The position numbers were made by a program, and so were the translations under genes. A model generated the notes under the pieces. That model made no database searches, had not been told where the DNA came from, and saw nothing but the letters and a program-made list of their open reading frames with translations. A stretch of DNA of 6,832 nucleotides from an uncultured Desulfurobacterium sp. (GTDB lineage Bacteria > Aquificota > Aquificia > Desulfurobacteriales > Desulfurobacteriaceae). Below are positions 1-6,377 of the stretch, piece after piece. How positions within the stretch are numbered: the stretch's first letter is position 1; each line of letters opens with the position of its first letter. The DNA is taken from contig CAJXJV010000073.1 in assembly GCA_913055135.1 (NCBI GenBank), positions 1-6,832 on the forward strand. Reading direction: 5' to 3'.

Positions 1-453
1 GAGATTTCAAACGAATTTGGAAACAGTCTGGTAACGATCATTTCAATTCTTAAAGGAGCTGTTGTCTTTACAGTGGATTTAATGAAGTACATGAAGAGCG
101 AAGTTGAAATAGACTTTATAAGAATCAAGAGCTACCAGGGAGAGAAAAAGGGTGAACTCAGGATGACTGTTCTTCCGGAATTGGATCTTAAAGGGAAGCA
201 AGTCCTTATTGTTGATGACATATTTGACACTGGAGAAAGCCTAAAGCTTGCTTATGATGAGGTAATAAAACATTTTCCTGAAGTTGTTAAAACTTGTGTT
301 TTTCTTGATAAACAAATTGAAAAGAAAGTGGATATTAGACCTGATTTTGTAGGGTTTGAGATTCCTGATTATTTTGTTGTTGGTTACGGACTTGATATTA
401 ACGAGATGTACAGGGATCTACCCTACATAGGATACTTTAAGAGAGGAGAGTAA
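1..453 (+). CDS. hpt: Hypoxanthine phosphoribosyltransferase, 5'-truncated by window edge
   Basis: The reading frame is open from base 1, so the N-terminus lies outside the window; 150 C-terminal residues remain and probably about 25-30 are missing. This cytoplasmic purine-salvage enzyme makes IMP or GMP from hypoxanthine or guanine and PRPP. The PRPP-binding loop VLIVDDIFDTGESL is at visible residues 68-81; its two adjacent acidic residues and DTG are the family signature. The family's LKGA (visible 17-20) and SYQG motifs come before it. Lys104 (FLDK) sits where the purine-contacting lysine is expected, and FEIPDYFVVGYGLD (119-132) followed by YRDLPYIGYF is the typical C-terminus. Two bases separate it from ftsH, a common hpt-ftsH arrangement in bacteria. 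The ATG at 73 is internal and not the start. Hypoxanthine versus guanine/xanthine preference cannot be read from sequence. Confidence 0.93.
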   Translation, partial: EISNEFGNSLVTIISILKGAVVFTVDLMKYMKSEVEIDFIRIKSYQGEKKGELRMTVLPELDLKGKQVLIVDDIFDTGESLKLAYDEVIKHFPEVVKTCVFLDKQIEKKVDIRPDFVGFEIPDYFVVGYGLDINEMYRDLPYIGYFKRGE

Positions 454-455
454 AG

Positions 456-2369
456 ATGGATAAAATGAAGGAGATAGGAAAGAGTCTTGCGCTCTGGTTG
501 ACAATAGCGCTCTTAATCATCTTAGCCTTTAATTTCTTTAACTCCAATCAGCTCAAGAGCCATACGGAACCATTCTCAACGTTTATTCAGCAGGTTGAGA
601 AAGGAGAAATCGAGAAAGTTATAATCCAGGGGCAGAGAGTTATAGGAGTGACAAAAGATAACAAGCCTTTTGAAACTTACCTTCCCCCGGGTTATAACGG
701 TGTTATAGATAAATTAACAGAAATGGGAGTTGAAATTCATGTTAAACCACAAGAGGGAAGTCCGTGGTACATTACTGTTCTTGTTTCATGGCTTCCAATG
801 ATTTTCCTCATTCTCCTCTGGCTCAGTATGATGAGACAGATGAGTGCAGGAAGCAATAAAGCTCTTTCTTTTGCAAAAAGCAGAGCAAAGGTGTTTATTG
901 ACAATAAACCAAAAGTTACTTTTAAGGACGTTGCAGGAATTGATGAGGTAAAGGAAGAAGTTTCTGAGATTGTTGATTTCCTGAAGAATCCAAAGAAATT
1001 CCAGCAACTTGGAGGAAGAATTCCAAAAGGAGTTCTCCTTGCAGGAGTTCCTGGAACCGGTAAAACCCTTCTTGCAAAGGCAATTGCAGGGGAAGCAAAC
1101 GTACCGTTTCTGTCCGTCAGCGGTTCAGAATTTGTTGAAATGTTCGTCGGTGTTGGTGCATCAAGGGTAAGAGATCTCTTTGAACAGGCTAAAAGACACG
1201 CTCCATGTATTGTTTTCATTGACGAAATTGATGCCGTTGGTAGAAGAAGGGGAGCAGGAATTACCGGTGGGCACGACGAAAGGGAACAGACTTTGAATCA
1301 ACTTCTTGTTGAGATGGATGGATTTGAAAGTTCAGAAGGAATAATTGTCATTGCAGCTACAAACAGACCTGACATTCTGGATCCTGCTCTCCTAAGGCCT
1401 GGAAGGTTTGACAGGCAGATATACGTCCCTCTTCCTGATGTAAGAGGGAGACTGGAGATTCTTAAAATTCATACAAAGGACAAGCCTCTTGCTGATGATG
1501 TTGACCTTGAAGTTATTGCCCGTTCAACTCCTGGGTTCTCCGGGGCGGATCTCGCAAACATCGTAAACGAAGCAGCTCTCATTGCTGCAAGGAAGAACCA
1601 CGGAAAGATAACAATGGAAGATTTTGAAGAGGCAAAAGACAAAGTAACCATGGGAATTGAGAGAAAAAGTATGGTTCTCTCCGAAGAGGAGAAGGTTACG
1701 ACAGCTTACCATGAAGCAGGTCATACGCTTGTTGCGAAACTACTTCCAAATGCCGATAAAGTCCACAAAGTTACTATAATTCCGAGGGGTAAGGCTCTTG
1801 GAATCACACAACAGCTTCCGGAAGAAGACAAGTATACCTATACGAAAGATTATCTCATTGACAGACTTTGTGTTCTTTTTGGTGGAAGAGTTGCTGAAGA
1901 GTTAGCACTTGGAACCATCTCCACAGGTGCTGGAAACGATATAGAAAGAGCAACAGAGATTGCCAGAAGGATGGTAGCAGAGTGGGGAATGAGTGATAGA
2001 ATTGGTCCCATAGCTGTAAAACTTAAAGAGCAGTTTGGTGAACCTGTAGAACTTATCAGTGAAGAAATGAAAAGATTGATAGATAAAGAGGTTAAGAGAA
2101 TCATCAAAGAGACCTACGAGAGAACGAGGGAAATTATTTCCCAGAACATGGATAAATTAGAAAACCTTGCAAAAGCTCTTCTTGAAAGAGAAACCCTTAC
2201 GGGAGAAGAGATTGATAAGGCGATGAGAGGAGAACTGAAATCAACAAGTTCCGATTCTGGCAAACCTCCTGCAGGTTTGGAGAAGGAAAAAAGAGAAGAA
2301 GAAAAAGAGGAAAGAAAAAGTGCGATAGAGGATATTCCACCTGGTTTAAATCCCCAGCTGGAGGCGTGA
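456..2369 (+). CDS. ftsH: ATP-dependent zinc metalloprotease FtsH
   Basis: This 637-residue protein has the full FtsH layout and normal length. It forms hexamers in the inner membrane that extract and degrade damaged or regulatory proteins using ATP. Membrane helices are at about 11-28 and 105-126 with a short periplasmic domain between. In the AAA+ domain Walker A is GVPGTGKT (197-204), the pore loop is FVG (230-232), Walker B is IVFIDE (252-257), and the second region of homology at 303-320 supplies arginine fingers Arg314 and Arg317. The zinc site is HEAGH (419-423) with Asp495 in GAGND as third ligand. The last 40 residues are Lys/Glu-rich and probably disordered. The ATG has GGAG at 445-448, 7 nt upstream. 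The only oddity is Val198 in Walker A, where Pro is usual; the essential Gly, Lys and Thr are intact, so it should be active. Confidence 0.98.
   Translation: MDKMKEIGKSLALWLTIALLIILAFNFFNSNQLKSHTEPFSTFIQQVEKGEIEKVIIQGQRVIGVTKDNKPFETYLPPGYNGVIDKLTEMGVEIHVKPQEGSPWYITVLVSWLPMIFLILLWLSMMRQMSAGSNKALSFAKSRAKVFIDNKPKVTFKDVAGIDEVKEEVSEIVDFLKNPKKFQQLGGRIPKGVLLAGVPGTGKTLLAKAIAGEANVPFLSVSGSEFVEMFVGVGASRVRDLFEQAKRHAPCIVFIDEIDAVGRRRGAGITGGHDEREQTLNQLLVEMDGFESSEGIIVIAATNRPDILDPALLRPGRFDRQIYVPLPDVRGRLEILKIHTKDKPLADDVDLEVIARSTPGFSGADLANIVNEAALIAARKNHGKITMEDFEEAKDKVTMGIERKSMVLSEEEKVTTAYHEAGHTLVAKLLPNADKVHKVTIIPRGKALGITQQLPEEDKYTYTKDYLIDRLCVLFGGRVAEELALGTISTGAGNDIERATEIARRMVAEWGMSDRIGPIAVKLKEQFGEPVELISEEMKRLIDKEVKRIIKETYERTREIISQNMDKLENLAKALLERETLTGEEIDKAMRGELKSTSSDSGKPPAGLEKEKREEEKEERKSAIEDIPPGLNPQLEA
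2360..2364 (+). promoter_or_regulatory. Ribosome binding site deciding the folE TTG start
   Basis: GGAGG lies inside the last codons of ftsH, 8 nt before the TTG at 2373. The next Met in the folE frame is residue 39, too far into the conserved fold to be the start, so this site fixes initiation at TTG. The position also suggests that folE translation is coupled to ftsH. Confidence 0.75.
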
Positions 2370-2372
2370 GGG

Positions 2373-2933
2373 TTGGCTTTTGATAGGGAAAGAATAGAGA
2401 AAGCAGTTAGAGAAATTCTCATTGCCATAGGAGAAGATCCGGACAGGGAAGGTTTGAAGGACACACCGAAAAGAGTGGCAAAGATGTATGAAGAGGTTCT
2501 CTCCGGTTACGATGATTCGGTAGAGAACCATCTTGTTCTCTTTACAGAAAAGTACGATGAGATGATTATTGTCAGAGATATTCCTGTCTATTCATTATGT
2601 GAACATCATATGCTTCCTTTCTTTGGGAAAGCACATGTTGCCTATATTCCTGGAAATGAGAAGGTGACTGGACTTTCAAAACTGGCAAGAATTGTTGATG
2701 TCTATGCAAAGAGACTCCAGCTCCAGGAGAGAATGACCGAACAGATTGCAGATGCCATAATGGAGAAATTGGGTGCAAAAGGAGTAATGGTTGTTATTGA
2801 AGCCCAGCACCTCTGTATGATCATGAGAGGTGTGAAGAAGCCGGGTTCTTACACAGTAACAAGTGCTGTGAAGGGAGCAATGAGAAAAGAACCGACGAGA
2901 ATGGAGGCTCTTTTCTTGATAAAGGGGAGGTAA
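2373..2933 (+). CDS. folE: GTP cyclohydrolase I (FolE1)
   Basis: A cytoplasmic enzyme of 186 residues, normal for bacterial FolE. It converts GTP to 7,8-dihydroneopterin triphosphate and formate, the first step of tetrahydrofolate synthesis. Zinc ligands expected from the E. coli enzyme are all present: Cys76 and His79 in CEHH, and Cys148 in QHLC. Other signatures are [20 protein letters not shown] (100-119) and [15 protein letters not shown] (151-165), which contribute to the GTP site. Translation starts at TTG; the ftsH stop is 3 nt upstream. Because the zinc cysteines are kept, this is the classical zinc-dependent type I form and not the unrelated FolE2 (type IB). Association of ftsH with folate genes is seen in many bacteria, where folP is the more usual neighbour. 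The same product can feed queuosine synthesis, so folate is not its only possible use. Confidence 0.97.
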   Translation: MAFDRERIEKAVREILIAIGEDPDREGLKDTPKRVAKMYEEVLSGYDDSVENHLVLFTEKYDEMIIVRDIPVYSLCEHHMLPFFGKAHVAYIPGNEKVTGLSKLARIVDVYAKRLQLQERMTEQIADAIMEKLGAKGVMVVIEAQHLCMIMRGVKKPGSYTVTSAVKGAMRKEPTRMEALFLIKGR

Positions 2934-3749
2934 ATGAGAGGCTTTGCGGCTTTGATCTTTGTTCTTATGCTGACTTCTTCATGTGGCTCCTTGTTTGGCG
3001 GATCAAGAGAAAAATCTACCAGAACTGTACCGCCGCCTCCCCCTGCACCTCAGGAAAAATATAAGCCTTCCCCTGAAGAGAAGGCAGAGGGATACTATCA
3101 GATTGGAGTCTCTTATCTCCGTATTGGAGAGATTCCACTTGCACTGAACTATTTTTTCAAAGCTGAGAAGTTGAAATCGGATGATCCAAGGATCTATAAT
3201 GCAATCGGTGTTGCTTTCATTCAGCGGGGAGATCTTGATAGAGCGGAAGAATACATTCGTAAAGCAGTTAGATTGAAACCGGATTTTTCTGAAGGGTATT
3301 TGAACTTGGGAATTGTTTATGAAAAGAGGGGAGACCTAAAAAAGGCAAAAGAGTACTATGAAAAAGCTCTTTCCAATCCACTTTACCTGACACCGGAAGT
3401 GGCTTACTACAGGTTGGCTCTTCTTGCCGAGAAGGAAAATCAGATAGAAAAAGCTAGAGAGTACATTGTTAAAGCACTCAGAAACAATCCAGACTATATC
3501 CCTGCGTATTTGGAACTGGCAAAAATCTTAGAAAGCGAGGGAAAGGATAGCAAAGCTCAGGAGATATACCTGAAATTGATTAACCTTTATCCAAAAGTGC
3601 AGTATCCTTACTACAAACTATCTCTAATCTACATAAAGAAGGGTAAACTTCAACTTGCAGAAAAGTTCTTGAAAAAGTGCATCGAGTTGGATCCAACTTC
3701 TGATATCGGGATAAAGGCAAAAATCAAGTTAGAGGAACTAAATGAGTAG
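2934..3749 (+). CDS. TPR-repeat lipoprotein (PilF/PilW-like architecture)
   Basis: A 271-residue protein starting immediately after the folE stop, with AGGGG at 2923-2927. Residues 1-16 form a signal peptide ending in LTSS before Cys17, a fair lipobox (Thr at -3 is tolerated). Gly at +2 does not give an inner-membrane retention signal, so outer-membrane anchoring in the periplasm is likely. A proline-rich linker (33-39 is nearly all Pro) leads to about six tetratricopeptide repeats at roughly 51-84, 85-118, 119-152, 156-189, 190-223 and 224-257, recognisable from G-Y/A-x-A-x-P spacing. TPR domains are protein-docking platforms with no catalysis. Size and layout match PilF/PilW, the lipoprotein pilotin for type IV pilus secretins, but no pilus gene is in the window, so this stays a structural resemblance. 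It overlaps the next gene by 8 nt, implying coupled expression. Confidence 0.88.
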   Translation: MRGFAALIFVLMLTSSCGSLFGGSREKSTRTVPPPPPAPQEKYKPSPEEKAEGYYQIGVSYLRIGEIPLALNYFFKAEKLKSDDPRIYNAIGVAFIQRGDLDRAEEYIRKAVRLKPDFSEGYLNLGIVYEKRGDLKKAKEYYEKALSNPLYLTPEVAYYRLALLAEKENQIEKAREYIVKALRNNPDYIPAYLELAKILESEGKDSKAQEIYLKLINLYPKVQYPYYKLSLIYIKKGKLQLAEKFLKKCIELDPTSDIGIKAKIKLEELNE

Positions 3750-4536
3750 GCTCTGGACGATATTGACAGTCTTTCTTGGAGCGGTTGTAGTTGTTTCCTT
3801 AGCGCTTCTCTTCATTTTTTACAGACCATCAATCGTTACAAAACACATAGTCAAAGAAGAAAGTAAGAGGGTGGAGAGAGAGAGCATTCTCGAAAATAAA
3901 GTAGAAGAGACGATGAATGAAACAGTAAAAACGGAAACAATAACAACTGAGACCAAAGAGGAAGACGTATCAAATAATTCTTCCAATTTAAATTTAAGTC
4001 AGGGGTTAGAAGAAAGATTGAAAAACCTCGAGAAAGTTGTTCCCAATTTCTTTGTAAAGATACAGGAGGGTATTATTTACCACCCAGCGCTTCTCTTTAA
4101 AGTTTACGGAACAGCAAAAGGAACAAGCATTCATATTCTGACGTTTTCCTCAATGGAGTGGAAGTTCATAAAAACCTTTCTGGTAAGAGGAAAAGTTCTC
4201 TCTGAACCTGACAGAGTGTTTTTCTGCAATGGCGGGATAGTTGACGTTAACTACGTGGTTAAGGGGATCTGGCCTCCAGAGATTCCCCGGGAAAGTCTTG
4301 ACTCGGTAGGATTGGTGGTAATTCCAGAAGAGAGAGGAACTTTACGCTTTGCAACCTTTAATGGAAACTGCACAGACAACGGTTTTGTTTTTAACCCCGG
4401 TGGAGAATTTGCAGGAATCTGTTTTGGTGGTAAATTTATAGACTACAATACTCTTTATTCTGATATTCCTGATAAGTGTCAGCTAATTTATGAAAAGGGG
4501 GAAGGAAACGATGGCGATATACAGAGCGAAAACTGA
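3742..4536 (+). CDS. Single-pass membrane protein with degenerate trypsin-like C-terminal region, function unknown
   Basis: I do not recognise this 264-residue protein as a named family. Residues 5-27 are one strong hydrophobic segment followed by Arg/Lys-rich sequence. Residues 38-95 are a charged, Thr/Glu-rich, probably disordered or coiled linker. Residues 98-252 look like a beta-rich domain with four cysteines (162, 210, 227, 246). The stretch TDNGFVFNPGGEFAGICF (211-228) resembles the end of HtrA/trypsin-like domains, where NSGGP is followed by a hydrophobic strand, a Gly-Glu turn and a strand ending VGI. The catalytic Ser position appears to hold Asn or Asp, and no clear THAH-type histidine is visible, so it may be a non-catalytic relative. 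That link is my inference. The ATG overlaps the end of the TPR gene; AGAGGA at 3731-3736 is its ribosome site. A scaffold or sensor partner of the TPR lipoprotein is possible but unproven. Confidence 0.8.
   Translation: MSRLWTILTVFLGAVVVVSLALLFIFYRPSIVTKHIVKEESKRVERESILENKVEETMNETVKTETITTETKEEDVSNNSSNLNLSQGLEERLKNLEKVVPNFFVKIQEGIIYHPALLFKVYGTAKGTSIHILTFSSMEWKFIKTFLVRGKVLSEPDRVFFCNGGIVDVNYVVKGIWPPEIPRESLDSVGLVVIPEERGTLRFATFNGNCTDNGFVFNPGGEFAGICFGGKFIDYNTLYSDIPDKCQLIYEKGEGNDGDIQSEN
4497..4506 (+). promoter_or_regulatory. Ribosome binding site choosing the downstream start of the DUF2892 gene
   Basis: A purine run, GGGGG followed by AAGGA, ends 4 nt before the ATG at 4511. It lies downstream of the alternative ATG at 4490 and so cannot serve that one. 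This favours the 83-residue product over the 90-residue version. Confidence 0.6.
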
Positions 4537-4762
4537 TAGCTGGTACGTTGAAAGGATAACATCTTTTCTTGCTGGATTTTTCGTCTTCTTCAGTGTTATT
4601 CTTGGTCTTTATACAGGAAATAAGTATTTCTTCTATTTTACAGCATTTGTAGGGTTCATGCTCATGTTCTTTGCAATTACTGGACTATGCCCTTCTTCAA
4701 TTATGCTCCATAAGATCGGTGTTCCATCACTTTTAGAAAGATACTGTGAAGAAGAGAAGTAA
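4511..4762 (+). CDS. Small two-helix inner-membrane protein, DUF2892 (YgaP-type membrane domain) family
   Basis: An 83-residue protein with two hydrophobic helices at about 17-34 and 38-58, separated by a short polar turn (YTGNK). It has the family hallmark TGLCP at 57-61, placed at the end of the second helix as in DUF2892 proteins. An ER-rich region just before the first helix is also typical. Members occur alone or as the membrane part of rhodanese-like proteins such as YgaP, so a role near sulfur or thiol transfer is sometimes guessed, but single-domain members have no established function. A second cysteine is at 79, near the C-terminus. The start at 4511 is chosen for its ribosome site; an in-frame ATG at 4490 would add seven residues. 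Either start overlaps the preceding gene, by 26 nt or 47 nt, which suggests co-translation. Confidence 0.8.
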   Translation: MAIYRAKTDSWYVERITSFLAGFFVFFSVILGLYTGNKYFFYFTAFVGFMLMFFAITGLCPSSIMLHKIGVPSLLERYCEEEK

Positions 4763-4784
4763 CCTATATTTATTCTTGCAATCT

Positions 4785-4860
4785 GCTGGCGTGGCTCAGG
4801 TGGTAGAGCGGGTGACTCGTAATCACCAGGTCGGGGGTTCAAGTCCCCCCGCCAGCACCA
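4785..4860 (+). tRNA. tRNA-Thr (anticodon CGU)
   Basis: The 76-nt cloverleaf pairs fully. The acceptor stem is 4785-4791 with 4850-4856. The D stem is GCTC (4794-4797) with GAGC (4806-4809). The anticodon stem is GGTGA (4811-4815) with TCACC (4823-4827), around loop CTCGTAA with anticodon CGT at 4818-4820. The T stem is five G (4833-4837) with five C (4845-4849), around loop TTCAAGT. Discriminator A4857 is followed by genome-encoded CCA (4858-4860). It reads the Thr codon ACG. The gene begins 22 nt after the DUF2892 stop with no convincing promoter of its own, so it may be processed from the upstream mRNA. The AT-rich TATATT at 4765-4770 could act as a -10 box, but no good -35 accompanies it. 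The 3' end is 2 bp from the convergent yedF gene. Confidence 0.97.
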
Positions 4861-4862
4861 TT

Positions 4863-5462
4863 TTATAGACGAATGACAGAATCTGAATTTGCAAGTGCTT
4901 GAACCACATCGTAGGCATTTGAGGCAATTCCAACTTCAAGGTCATCTAAGAGGTTAAAGTAATCAAGGCATGTTCCACAGCAGATAATTTCCACACCTTT
5001 CTCTTTCAGTGTCTTAAGAGCTTCAAGAATCTCAGAATCTGCGCCTTTGCAGGCAAGCTTCACGGCTGTATTAATGAGTATTATCTTTGCTGGTAATGGA
5101 TCCGCATTTACGAACGTTTTTATGAAGCCTTTTATCAGAATTTTTCCAAGTTCTGGGTCTTCTCCAACGTAGTTAGAGGCAATAAGAACTGCATAGCTTC
5201 TATCCTTCTTTTCTTCAGTTGTCTCTTCAGAAACCATACTGGAGGTTTCCCCTTTTATTATTGTAAGGTAGTAAAGTCCGTCCTTTTCTTTTACTTCTAC
5301 CTTGCAACCTTCTTTTTGCGCGAACCTTTTAACGTTTTCTCTTGAAGCCTTGTTGTCCACAATTACAGTTATTATTCCACTTTCAATTGATTCAAGAGCC
5401 TCTTTTGTTTTCAGAACAGGAACAGGGCAGGCAAGTCCTTTGCAATCAATAATTTTTGACAT
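4863..5462 (-). CDS. yedF: YedF-type sulfurtransferase-like protein (TusA domain + DsrE-like domain)
   Basis: A 199-residue cytoplasmic protein of two parts. Residues 1-70 are a TusA/SirA domain: DCKGLACPVPVLKTKEAL carries the Cys-Pro motif (Cys12-Pro13), where TusA proteins bear a persulfide. After a polar linker (72-87), residues 88-199 form a DsrE-like domain with ICCGTCLDYF (160-169), giving Cys161, Cys162 and Cys165. This pairing matches the family named 'sulfurtransferase-like selenium metabolism protein YedF', often found in organisms that use selenium. The biochemical role is not settled, and no selenium gene (selD, selU) is in this window to support that use here. An upstream in-frame TTG at 5477 would add five residues, but the ribosome site lies inside that extension, so ATG at 5462 is preferred. 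A promoter of its own is plausible upstream. Confidence 0.9.
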   Translation of the reverse strand: MSKIIDCKGLACPVPVLKTKEALESIESGIITVIVDNKASRENVKRFAQKEGCKVEVKEKDGLYYLTIIKGETSSMVSEETTEEKKDRSYAVLIASNYVGEDPELGKILIKGFIKTFVNADPLPAKIILINTAVKLACKGADSEILEALKTLKEKGVEIICCGTCLDYFNLLDDLEVGIASNAYDVVQALANSDSVIRL

Positions 5463-5468
5463 TGTTTT

Positions 5469-5473
5469 CCTCC
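5469..5473 (-). promoter_or_regulatory. Ribosome binding site of yedF
   Basis: On the minus strand this reads GGAGG, 6 nt before ATG 5462, an ideal distance. It rules out the TTG at 5477 as the start, since the site would then be within coding sequence. Confidence 0.85.
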
Positions 5474-5495
5474 TCAATTAAAAGGCTTCAAGTTG

Positions 5496-5523
5496 TTTAT
5501 ACATTGTTACTCTTTGTATTCAA
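5496..5523 (-). promoter_or_regulatory. Putative sigma-70-type promoter for yedF
   Basis: In the 97-nt gap upstream of yedF the minus strand has TTGAAT (5523-5518; 4 of 6 to the -35 consensus) and TATAAA (5501-5496; 5 of 6 to the -10 consensus), separated by 16 nt. Transcription would begin near 5489, leaving a leader of about 27 nt that includes the GGAGG. This is a pattern match only; the DNA is AT-rich, so chance matches are likely. Confidence 0.4.
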
Positions 5524-5559
5524 GAGTGCAAGAATAGCAGGACTATAAATCTTTGTTTT

Positions 5560-5865
5560 TTAATTGTTTTTTTCTATGAATTCTCTGAATTTCTCAAGTC
5601 GCTCAAGAGTTATTCCCCACTCTACTACACTGTTTTCGGCAACCATAACTTTCTTTTCAAAGTAAAGAAGAAGTTCACAGGGAAGACAGTACTCTTTGTT
5701 TTCTTTGTGCTTTTTCCAAAAGGTTTCTACATCTAAGGGCTTAGATGGTATTCCAAGAGACTCTGTTTTCTGCACTTTGTCCCTTAGGTATATAAACTGG
5801 GTACCATCCCAGAAGACAGATATCAGGAGATACCTTTCATCTTCAAATCTATTTTTCAGTTCCAA
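5560..5865 (-). CDS. Small protein of unknown function downstream of lptE
   Basis: I do not recognise this 101-residue protein. It starts at TTG 5865, inside the lptE coding end (17-nt overlap), with GGAGA (5871-5875 on the minus strand) 5 nt upstream. The next Met in frame is residue 74, so TTG is the only sensible start. It has no signal peptide or membrane helix, so a cytoplasmic location is likely. The first part alternates hydrophobic and polar residues as beta strands do (LLISVFWDGTQFIYLRD, 13-29). A CLPC motif (Cys60, Cys63) precedes a hydrophobic strand, and the C-terminus (87-100) is a charged helix. One CxxC pair is too little for a zinc finger alone but could be redox active or pair in a dimer. 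In E. coli holA follows lptE; this gene takes that place but is far too short and unlike a clamp-loader subunit. Confidence 0.72.
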   Translation of the reverse strand: MELKNRFEDERYLLISVFWDGTQFIYLRDKVQKTESLGIPSKPLDVETFWKKHKENKEYCLPCELLLYFEKKVMVAENSVVEWGITLERLEKFREFIEKNN

Positions 5866-6367
5866 CTTTCTCTCCGCTCATGGTAATCTTTTCACCTACT
5901 TCTCTAAAGATCTGGTAGGCAATCCTTTCAATGCACTCTTTCCTCTTTCTTTCTATTTCCTGAGGAGTGCCTGTGGCATCGTAAAAGTCGTATCGGGAAA
6001 TAGAGAAAGTGTAGAGGGGTTTTCTAAAGCCGTATTTTATGAGTTTTACAGTTGCTGAAATTGTCATTTTATATTCAGTAACCCTATCGTACTGGTCAAA
6101 GCCTATAGCAAATGTAGATATGGAATCAACAGAGGGTTTTACCAGTAGAGTTACTCCCGGCTGGGGAGTCTTCTCCACTCTAAACCGGGAGTCTGAATAA
6201 AAAACATCGTTGGCAATTCTTGTAAAGATTACATCAATACCTTCTTCAGGAGTTCTATTCGTTACAGGCTCGAGATATACGTGTTCGAGTTTCTGGGGCT
6301 GTTCTTTGACAATTGTTGTCGCACATGAAGAGAGAAAGAGTAGTAGAAAAATTGCTAAAAACCGCAT
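5849..6367 (-). CDS. lptE: LPS-assembly lipoprotein LptE
   Basis: A 172-residue lipoprotein. Residues 1-14 form a signal peptide ending FLSS before Cys15, with Ala at +2, as for outer-membrane lipoproteins. LptE plugs the LptD barrel and helps place lipopolysaccharide in the outer leaflet. The family pattern is visible: VYLEPVTNRTPEEGIDVIFT (30-49) matches the early 'P x x N x T x E x G' segment. It is followed by FYSDSRFRV, strands around 72-82, YDRVTEYKMTISATVKL (93-109), and a C-terminal helix with E/R/I repeats (137-158). Identification is strengthened by its position directly after leuS, the conserved leuS-lptE order. ATG 6367 is chosen over an in-frame GTG at 6379 because GAGG sits between them. 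It overlaps the next gene by 17 nt. LptE sequences diverge strongly, so the name rests on pattern plus context. Confidence 0.83.
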   Translation of the reverse strand: MRFLAIFLLLFLSSCATTIVKEQPQKLEHVYLEPVTNRTPEEGIDVIFTRIANDVFYSDSRFRVEKTPQPGVTLLVKPSVDSISTFAIGFDQYDRVTEYKMTISATVKLIKYGFRKPLYTFSISRYDFYDATGTPQEIERKRKECIERIAYQIFREVGEKITMSGEKVGTEK

Positions 6368-6373
6368 TTTTTT

Positions 6374-6377
6374 CCTC
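6374..6377 (-). promoter_or_regulatory. Ribosome binding site of lptE
   Basis: The minus strand has GAGG overlapping the leuS stop codon, then six A residues, then the ATG at 6367. This supports the ATG start and implies that leuS and lptE are translated from one message. Confidence 0.8.

Noticed and set aside
737..1219. 160-codon open frame on the minus strand inside ftsH
   Set aside because: It is antisense to the most conserved part of FtsH, has no recognisable motif, and its openness follows from ftsH codon use.
5463..5477. TTG at 5477 as the yedF start
   Set aside because: The GGAGG ribosome site would then lie inside the coding sequence, and the five extra residues lie outside the TusA domain.
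5524..5540. Short ATAG/CTAT inverted repeat downstream of the 101-residue gene
   Set aside because: The stem is only four A/T-rich pairs with no following T run on the minus strand, so it does not qualify as a terminator.
5696..6058. 120-codon plus-strand open frame across lptE and the 101-residue gene
   Set aside because: It is a shadow of two overlapping minus-strand genes that have proper ribosome sites; its product is low-quality, rich in Ser, Phe and Leu.
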